Assembly (NCBI GenBank): GCA_000996605.1
Contig: LCOP01000028.1
Coordinates: forward strand, 1-15,324
Direction: 5' to 3'
DNA: 15,324 nucleotides
DNA from: Parcubacteria group bacterium GW2011_GWA1_47_8
GTDB lineage: Bacteria > Patescibacteriota > Minisyncoccia > Phycocordibacterales > UBA1550
In this document: one piece after another, positions 6,870 to 12,114 of the stretch
Numbering within the stretch: the first letter of the stretch is position 1
Layout: the number at the start of each line of letters is the position of its first letter
Notes under the pieces: generated by a model
Databases searched by the model: none
The model's input: the letters and a program-made list of their open reading frames with translations, nothing else
What the model was told of the DNA's origin: nothing
Made by a program: the position numbers and the translations under genes

Positions 6870-7298
6870 ACAAACAAATTAATTCTGTTGGTGACATATG
6901 AATAATATCCAGTACTGACAAGCTGAAATGTCGTTTTTTGAGCATACTTCGCATGTGCGAAGTCACCCTGTTGCAGGGAAAAAATTGTTAAAAATGGAAG
7001 GAGGAGGAAGCAGTGTGCGAACTGTAAAAAGATATGGACGGTGCGTGCAAAAAAAACGAGGAAGAAAGGCGTGACGCACCACTCTTGCACTAGTGAGAAA
7101 ATATCTACTGCACGAACGAATCCCGATGGTGAGAGAAAATGGTAGCGAATCTGCTCCTTCTCGTTCCGCACGATTACGCAAAGAACGAGATGCATTCAAC
7201 AGGAAAAGATCCTGGCGCATCGTTCCTCCCTGACCACTCATTAGACCAGTCCCGCAATAGCAACCCGTGCAAACACCACCAGGTATCTGGTGGTGTTT
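6870..7298 (+). ncRNA. Candidate structured noncoding RNA, about 430 nt
   Basis: No frame here looks like protein. The stretch carries a series of potential stems: ACTTCGCA/TGCGAAGT (about 6946-6963), CCCTG/CAGGG (6965-6977), GGTGCGT/ACGCACC (about 7039-7081), TCTCGTTC/GAACGAGA (about 7160-7191), GATGC/GCATC enclosing CAGGA/TCCTG (about 7190-7225), and a final 12-bp stem at 7271-7298. A promoter-like site precedes it and the last stem is terminator-like. I looked for the hallmarks of tmRNA, RNase P RNA and SRP RNA and did not find them. It could also be a decayed region that happens to hold inverted repeats. Confidence 0.4.
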
Positions 7299-7300
7299 TA
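7271..7300 (+). terminator. Terminator-like hairpin ending the candidate ncRNA
   Basis: AAACACCACCAG (7271-7282) pairs perfectly with CTGGTGGTGTTT (7287-7298) around GTAT, followed by T then A. The U-tract (TTTT) is short, so strength is uncertain; on the minus strand it is even shorter. Confidence 0.6.
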
Positions 7301-7341
7301 CGTCATCTGCACATGAAAATTCCAAAGTCCTGCGGCAACGT

Positions 7342-7431
7342 TAGAGTAGTCCCAGAATAAGGTTTTTGGTACTTTCAGCCCTTATAAAATAATGGTAAAA
7401 AGTGGCAAAAAATTAATGCGGGACTACTCTA
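7342..7431. repeat. 90-bp element with perfect 12-bp inverted ends
   Basis: TAGAGTAGTCCC (7342-7353) and GGGACTACTCTA (7420-7431) are exact inverted repeats. Inside, ATAAGG (7358) and CCTTAT (7380) give a second pair. No target-site duplication is evident. It could be a small MITE or the remnant of an insertion sequence upstream of the nor operon. 7432-7650 holds nothing else I can support. Confidence 0.5.
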
Positions 7432-7651
7432 TTAACCAATTGATCGTCAAAACCATTCTTGTTACGGTAAATATCAGACACAGAGCGGAACCACTTCATG
7501 CCACCTCTGCCTAAATATGCCAAAAATGACCCACACTAATCCGCGAAGACCCAATTTGTGAATATTCTAGATTGCTAACCCTGCAATGTAACTGTAGGTA
7601 TATTTTTTCATATAACATGCAACATATTGTAATTATTGGTAATACAGGGTC

Positions 7652-7679
7652 TTGCTATATTGAGGCGATAAGATATAAT
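7652..7679 (+). promoter_or_regulatory. Promoter of the nitric oxide reductase operon
   Basis: -35 TTGCTA (7652-7657), a 16-nt spacer and a perfect -10 TATAAT (7674-7679). The start would be near 7686, giving a leader of about 100 nt, unusual in a window of near-leaderless genes. I saw no FNR/DNR palindrome (TTGAT-N4-ATCAA) or NorR site nearby. Confidence 0.6.
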
Positions 7680-7786
7680 TAAGGAAGGAATCCATCAATT
7701 ATTAAACTACCTCAATTATTCCGCACGAAATACGTCGTCACTCGAGGATTCTTAATTTTAATTCACGATATAAACATTTTATAACA
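7680..7786 (+). promoter_or_regulatory. AT-rich 5' leader of the nor operon
   Basis: The leader contains TCAATTATT twice (7695-7703 and 7712-7720), 17 bp apart, which could be a tandem binding site. No Shine-Dalgarno sequence is visible before the ATG at 7787; the upstream bases are ATTTTATAACA. Confidence 0.35.
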
Positions 7787-10087
7787 ATGGAAGATCAAAA
7801 CTACGAAAAGGATAAGGTTAGTGGTATTCTCAAATGGATTTTATTGGTGGTCGCAGTAACATCATTTTGTATTCTTGCGTGGGCGGCAACGATTACGTAT
7901 AGCACTGTACCACCCCGACCTGAGAGGATTGTTATGACATCCGGCGAAGTGCTCTTCACAGGAGAAGACATTGTGTCTGGGAAGGGCGGGTTTCAAAAGG
8001 CCGGACTTATGGATTACGGCAGTATGTATGGAATGGGTTCGTATTTCGGTGTTGACTACACCGCTGAATATTTGAAGCAACTCGGTTTAAAAACAGAGGA
8101 AAATATCGCTATGCTTCGCTTTAGTCAATCTTTTTCCGGGTTATCAGAGGGTGATCAAGAGTCCATAAAACGAGAGATGCAGAGAATGCTTAAGGGGATA
8201 GATTTGACACAGAGAGAATTGGTCCTCCCTGATCCGCTTGCGTTTGCAGTCAAAGATATCCAAAAAGAAATCGTCGAATTCCTTCTCAATGACGACCCAA
8301 GTAAAGGGTGGTCTAAAGCAAAAGCTCTCAGTCCCGAGAGAGCGCTCCAAACTGCTGACTTTTTGATTTATTCATCAATGACGACGGTTGCGCTTCGTCC
8401 GGACGGTTCATCATCGTGGACGCAGAATTGGCCTCATGAGCCTTTGGTCGATAACAAACCAATAACAGCCGCATTTACGTGGACATGGGTGAGCTACGCG
8501 TTTACCTTCCTTCTTTTTGGCGCGGTAATCTACATATATGAGCATTATCTCAATCATCGCGATAATTCACGGAGAGAGTTCAAGCTTATTGAATTTCGTC
8601 CGCTAACATTAAGCCAGCGCAAAGTCGGTAAATATTTCCTCATCGTTGTGGCGGTGTTCCTTGTCCAGCTCGCGGTGGGCGTACTTATGGCACACTACTA
8701 TTCTGACCGCACCAGTTTCTATGGATTTGATATCGGTAAATACTTACCATTCAATTTCCTCAGAACTCTGCATATTCAAGCTCCTATTGTTTGGATTGGA
8801 CTCGCGTGGATTGGAAGCGCTCTCTTCCTGGGGCCTGCAATCAGCAAGCAAGAAGCAAAAGGTCAGGGATTAATGGTTGATATCTTGTTTTGGGCGACAC
8901 TCCTTGTCGTTGCGGGAGGACTCTTGGGTAATTACTTGGGACTCATCAATGTCATTGACGATAAATGGTTCTGGTTTGGGAACCAAGGATTATCGTATAT
9001 TGAGCTTGGCCGTGCTTTCCAGATAGGATTCTTCGGCGGACTCTTGCTCTGGAGTGCTTTGGTATTCCGCGCGTTGTGGCCGGCAACAGGGCAATTTCGT
9101 AAGGCGATAAAGGATTTCTTCACCGGCAACATTTACTTGGAGCACCTCTTGTGGGCGGCGACTATCAACATTGCGATCTTGTACGCGGCTGGGATGGTAC
9201 CCCTTACGGGAATCGAAAAATCTTTCTCTATCACAGACTTCTGGAGATGGTGGGTTGTGCATTTATGGGTGGAACAGTCATTTGAGTTCTTTACCGTAGC
9301 GGTGAGTGCATACCTCCTCATGGAAACAGGGCTGGTATCGCGCGTACTTGCAGAACGCGCCGTGTACTTTGAACTCATCCTCATCTTCCTCGGAGGCGTC
9401 CTCGGTACCGGACATCATTTGTACTGGGCTGGTGGTCCGGGAATGTGGATACCAATTGGAAGTATGTTCTCGTTCATTGAAGTTATCCCCCTTGTTCTTC
9501 TAATCATTGAGTCGATTCAGCAGTATCGTCTCATCAAAGAAACTGGCGGTATATTCAAATACAAACTTGCGTATGTATTTATTATTGGAGCGGCATTCTG
9601 GAACTTCGTTGGCGCCGGAGTATTTGGAGGTGGTCTCATCAATGCACCACTCGTAAATTATTACGAACACGGAACATTTTTGACGCTCAACCATGCGCAT
9701 TTGGCACTCTTTGGAGCATTCGGACTTCTCGCACTTGGACTCATTTATTATTGTCTTCGCTACGCGGCGGGGAACAGAGCTCCTTTTACGGAGAAAACAG
9801 GGTATTGGGCTTTCTGGCTCTATAATGCCGGTCTTGTGCTCTGGGTTGCCCTCAACTTCCTCCCTATAGGTTTTCCTCAGCTGGAAGCGGTATACGAGCA
9901 TGGTCTCGCATTTGCGCGTAGCATGGAGTTCTATAACACCACAACATTCTGGCAATGGATGCGATTCCCTGGCGATGTAGTGTTTGGTGTTGCCGCACTT
10001 ATTATGGCTTGGGACTTCTGGGTAAAACTGAAACCAGTATTCAAACCAGAACAGTTTGAATCACAAAACAAGGTTCCATTAAAATAA
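7787..10087 (+). CDS. norB: Quinol-dependent nitric oxide reductase (qNOR, NorZ/NorB)
   Basis: A 766-residue single-subunit heme-copper-superfamily enzyme, the normal qNOR length, reducing 2 NO to N2O at the membrane. TM1 (13-36) is followed by the qNOR periplasmic domain (about 40-225), which has no CxxCH, so no heme c, and then about 13 more spans. Heme and FeB ligands are complete: H329 (low-spin heme), H492 with E496 and E500 (HLWVEQSFE), H543-H544 (GTGHHLYW), E565, and H636 and H638 (NHAHLALFG). In the quinol site H303, F311 and D730 match, with Asp307 where most qNORs have Glu. Intact FeB histidines argue against an NO dismutase. It heads an operon with a 35-aa peptide and a cytochrome b-like gene. 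Candidate-phyla bacteria usually lack respiration, heme and quinone synthesis, so NO detoxification with scavenged cofactors is my inference. Horizontal transfer is likely. Confidence 0.95.
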   Translation: MEDQNYEKDKVSGILKWILLVVAVTSFCILAWAATITYSTVPPRPERIVMTSGEVLFTGEDIVSGKGGFQKAGLMDYGSMYGMGSYFGVDYTAEYLKQLGLKTEENIAMLRFSQSFSGLSEGDQESIKREMQRMLKGIDLTQRELVLPDPLAFAVKDIQKEIVEFLLNDDPSKGWSKAKALSPERALQTADFLIYSSMTTVALRPDGSSSWTQNWPHEPLVDNKPITAAFTWTWVSYAFTFLLFGAVIYIYEHYLNHRDNSRREFKLIEFRPLTLSQRKVGKYFLIVVAVFLVQLAVGVLMAHYYSDRTSFYGFDIGKYLPFNFLRTLHIQAPIVWIGLAWIGSALFLGPAISKQEAKGQGLMVDILFWATLLVVAGGLLGNYLGLINVIDDKWFWFGNQGLSYIELGRAFQIGFFGGLLLWSALVFRALWPATGQFRKAIKDFFTGNIYLEHLLWAATINIAILYAAGMVPLTGIEKSFSITDFWRWWVVHLWVEQSFEFFTVAVSAYLLMETGLVSRVLAERAVYFELILIFLGGVLGTGHHLYWAGGPGMWIPIGSMFSFIEVIPLVLLIIESIQQYRLIKETGGIFKYKLAYVFIIGAAFWNFVGAGVFGGGLINAPLVNYYEHGTFLTLNHAHLALFGAFGLLALGLIYYCLRYAAGNRAPFTEKTGYWAFWLYNAGLVLWVALNFLPIGFPQLEAVYEHGLAFARSMEFYNTTTFWQWMRFPGDVVFGVAALIMAWDFWVKLKPVFKPEQFESQNKVPLK

Positions 10088-10106
10088 TTCTCTCAACGGC
10101 GGGCAT

Positions 10107-10214
10107 ATGGAAATGAGAAAATGGCAACTCACAATTTTTGGGCATTCTTTGCTATTCTCTGTAATTGGCGTGGAGATTTGTGGTTATCTCTCAACAACCT
10201 TTAGGAACTCATGA
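10107..10214 (+). CDS. 35-aa single-span membrane peptide coupled to the cytochrome b-like gene
   Basis: The frame opens at ATG 10107 (or ATG 10113) and reads MEMRKWQLTIFGHSLLFSVI and on to a TGA at 10212-10214. It has a basic N-terminus and one hydrophobic segment (residues about 8-28, including His13). Its stop overlaps the next gene's start as ATGA (10211-10214), a classic translational-coupling arrangement, and it begins 19 bp after norB. This placement supports a real gene, perhaps a small subunit like those of other terminal oxidases (CydX or CcoQ in concept, not in sequence). It could instead be the tail of a decayed gene. No family is recognised. Confidence 0.55.
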   Translation: MEMRKWQLTIFGHSLLFSVIGVEICGYLSTTFRNS

Positions 10215-10840
10215 ATCAAACATCCATACTCCATAAATTACATCGAGTTTCCGCTTGCGTTATTGGTGCTTATGTTGCGGTTCATTTATTTAACCATGGG
10301 TTGGTGCTAAGAGGCGTCGAGGCACATATTCAGTTTATGGAGTCTTTCCGTCACATTTATCGCACCCCTTTTGTTGAGGGCTTACTGTTCGTCTGTATTA
10401 TCTTTCAGATAGGTTCCGGTGTCTACTTCATCAAAAAGCGTTGGAGACAGCGACACGGTTTTTTCGAGCGGGTTCAGGTCATATCGGGCGGCTATTTGGT
10501 TTTTTTCTTTCTCGTTCATATTGGTGCCGTTCTTTTTGGTAGAGCTGTGCTTGGTCTTGATACAAACTTATACTATGCCGTTGCTGGTATGCACGTTCCG
10601 TACTTTCAATATTTCTTTGTGCCTTACTACTTTTTTGCCGTAGCCGCCTTTTTTGGCCATATTGCCAGCGCCTTTTATTGGCTAATGCGCAATAGACTAA
10701 GCGAAGTTGCGCGCAATTATTTTGGATACACGATTCTTGTAGCTGGTATTGTGTTTTCAACTCTGATTGTTGCTACGTTCGCAGGCGTATTCTATGACAT
10801 CAAGATTCCGCAAGAATATATCGAAACTTATCAACCATGA
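10211..10840 (+). CDS. Five-span SdhC/FrdC-like membrane cytochrome b candidate
   Basis: A 209-residue membrane protein with about five spans (roughly 13-33, 54-74, 92-111, 134-157 and 173-195). The opening LHKLHRVSACVIGAYVAVHL resembles the SdhC signature H-R-x-S/T-G followed by a helix with a His. Intramembrane His25, His103 and His150 are candidate heme b ligands, and five spans match diheme FrdC-type subunits. No SdhA or SdhB gene is present, so it is not a normal complex II. It starts within the stop of the 35-aa ORF and follows norB, so it may feed electrons or quinol to the NO reductase; this is inference. Confidence in a membrane protein is high, in cytochrome b moderate. Confidence 0.75.
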   Translation: MNQTSILHKLHRVSACVIGAYVAVHLFNHGLVLRGVEAHIQFMESFRHIYRTPFVEGLLFVCIIFQIGSGVYFIKKRWRQRHGFFERVQVISGGYLVFFFLVHIGAVLFGRAVLGLDTNLYYAVAGMHVPYFQYFFVPYYFFAVAAFFGHIASAFYWLMRNRLSEVARNYFGYTILVAGIVFSTLIVATFAGVFYDIKIPQEYIETYQP

Positions 10841-10892
10841 ACATCCACGGGGTTTAGCAGATGTTGCCGCTAACGTGGCATTGTCGCTGAGC

Positions 10893-10970
10893 TTGCATTT
10901 TCTTTTATACCGTAGTAGAGTAGATGCACATCAATGCCGTTGTAGGGGTGGCATTGTGATTTACCATAAT
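10893..10970 (+). promoter_or_regulatory. Promoter region and possible leader hairpin of the str operon
   Basis: Two options are visible. TTGCAT (10893-10898), a 17-nt spacer and TAGAGT (10916-10921) would give a leader of about 50 nt containing CAATGCC/GGCATTG (10932-10938 with 10950-10956). Alternatively CATAAT (10965-10970) lies exactly 6 nt before the ATG, which would make a leaderless mRNA; its best -35, TTGTAG at 10940, is 19 nt away. Confidence 0.45.
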
Positions 10971-10976
10971 TTATCA

Positions 10977-11408
10977 ATGCCAACAATTAGACAACTTATC
11001 AAGCACCCGCGCAAAACGTCTATCAAAAAGACGCGTTCCCAAGCGCTCCTCAAGAGCTTCAATAGTCTCTTGAATAAGCCAGTATATCACAACTCGCCTT
11101 TTAAGCGTGGCGTTTGCACAAAAGTCACGACAACCACACCAAAAAAACCAAACTCGGCGCTTCGCAAGATTGCTCGCGTTCGCTTGACGAACGGCATGGA
11201 AGTGACGGCGTATATTCCCGGTATGGGACACAAGCTTCAAGAGCATTCCGTGGTGATGATACGCGGGGGTCGCGTCAAAGACTTGGGCGGTGTTCGGTAT
11301 CATATTGTGCGCGGTGTTCTCGACGCAACCGGTGTTGAAGCGCGTCGTAAGGGTCGCAGTCTCTACGGCAACAAGCGTCCGAAAGCGGGCGCTCCGGCCA
11401 AAAAATAA
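10977..11408 (+). CDS. rpsL: 30S ribosomal protein uS12
   Basis: A 143-residue uS12, the decoding-centre protein, first gene of the str operon. The start at 10977 (MPTIRQLIKHPRKT) matches the family; longer frames read back into the previous gene's end. It is about 20 residues longer than the E. coli protein, owing to an insertion around residues 25-40 (KSFNSLLNKPVYHN) and an Ala/Lys-rich tail. The conserved TTPKKPNSALRK (53-64), with the lysines linked to streptomycin resistance, is intact. In the other decoding loop the usual KDLPGVR reads KDLGGVR (101-107), so the conserved Pro (E. coli P90) is Gly. rpsG follows after 20 bp. Confidence 0.97.
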   Translation: MPTIRQLIKHPRKTSIKKTRSQALLKSFNSLLNKPVYHNSPFKRGVCTKVTTTTPKKPNSALRKIARVRLTNGMEVTAYIPGMGHKLQEHSVVMIRGGRVKDLGGVRYHIVRGVLDATGVEARRKGRSLYGNKRPKAGAPAKK

Positions 11409-11428
11409 TCCTTCTATTTAATTAAATC

Positions 11429-11899
11429 ATGCGTAGAAAAGTAAAAAATCGTAATATTGTCGGTCCCGATCTTGTGTACAGCTCGACAAAAGTTGAAAAG
11501 CTCATCAATTATATTATGGGGGCCGGCAAGAAAAACACCGCCCGCACCGTAGTATACGGAGCGTTTGAGATCATCAAGGAAAAGAAAAAAGACCTTGAGC
11601 CGCTTGAGGTTTTTGAGCTTGCACTCAAAAATACCGGTCCGCTCATGGAGATTCGCTCGCGTCGTGTTGGCGGGGCGAACTACCAAGTTCCCCGTGAGGT
11701 TCGTCCGGAGCGCCGCTTCGCACTTTCGATGCGGTGGATCATTGATGCCGCGCGTGGCAAGAATGGCCGTCCGATGCATCAGAAGCTTGCGGACGAGATT
11801 CTTGCGGCATCGAACAATGAAGGCGAGGCAGTGAAGAAAAAAGAGAATGTACACAAGATGGCGGAGGCGAATAAGGCCTTTGCGCACTTCGCCTGGTAG
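11429..11899 (+). CDS. rpsG: 30S ribosomal protein uS7
   Basis: The 156-residue uS7 nucleates the 30S head and contacts the E-site tRNA. Length and motifs are normal: MRRKVKNRNIVGPDLVYSS at the N-terminus, LINYIMGAGKKNTA, ALKNTGPLMEIRSRRVGGAN, YQVPREVRPERR, and the C-terminal KMAEANKAFAHFAW. It lies 20 bp after rpsL, in the standard rpsL-rpsG-fusA order. A 12-bp palindrome (GCGCGTACGCGC, 11905-11916) follows its stop. In other bacteria uS7 represses this operon; no recognisable site is claimed here. Confidence 0.98.
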   Translation: MRRKVKNRNIVGPDLVYSSTKVEKLINYIMGAGKKNTARTVVYGAFEIIKEKKKDLEPLEVFELALKNTGPLMEIRSRRVGGANYQVPREVRPERRFALSMRWIIDAARGKNGRPMHQKLADEILAASNNEGEAVKKKENVHKMAEANKAFAHFAW

Positions 11900-11917
11900 A
11901 AAGCGCGCGTACGCGCA

Positions 11918-12110
11918 CAACTGACAGGGGGAACATTTGACATGTGACAATTGACACAGAATCGAATACACCCACTGGTGAATATTTGAGTTTTTGTTTG
12001 TTTATTTTAAAATTTTTAATCGTTTATTAAACACGAATTTTTGGCAAAGACAAAAATATTTGATTGAATTTTAGTCAAATGTCAGTTGTCAAATGTCAGT
12101 TGTTCCCCTT
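11918..12110. repeat. Inverted TGTCA-rich repeats between rpsG and fusA
   Basis: The minus strand of 11918-11957 and the plus strand of 12074-12109 share TGTCAnTTGTCA, AnATGTCA and TGTTCCCC, forming an imperfect inverted repeat around an AT-rich centre. The right copy contains a perfect tandem duplication of the 14-mer GTCAAATGTCAGTT (12074-12087, 12088-12101). A related stretch lies at 1318-1353. No gene is present in this 215-bp gap. Confidence 0.6.
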
Positions 12111-12114
12111 AGCT

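Noticed and set aside
6990..7015. GGAAGGAGGAGGAAGCAG as an SRP RNA core
   Set aside because: It only vaguely resembles the GGAA...AGCAG tetraloop region; the conserved GGTCAGG part and pairing are absent.
6860..7325. Minus-strand frames of 111 and 120 codons in the gene-free stretch
   Set aside because: Their residues are dictated by the hairpins and A/T runs, with no domain or start signals; they overlap each other in different frames.
7440..7450. TTGATCGTCAA as an FNR/DNR-type operator of the nor operon
   Set aside because: The half-sites are three bases apart instead of the required six, and it lies over 200 bp upstream of the promoter.
7413..7541. Minus-strand 41-codon open stretch ending LVNRVVPH, a possible transposase tail
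   Set aside because: It is too short, has no recognisable motif, and crosses one end of the small inverted-repeat element.
7787..10087. NO dismutase (Nod) instead of NO reductase
   Set aside because: Both FeB histidines (H543-H544), the ligand Glu and most quinol-site residues are intact, as in true qNOR.
10767..10976. 70-residue N-terminal extension of uS12
   Set aside because: It overlaps the end of the cytochrome b-like gene in another frame and covers the promoter region; uS12 begins at MPTI.
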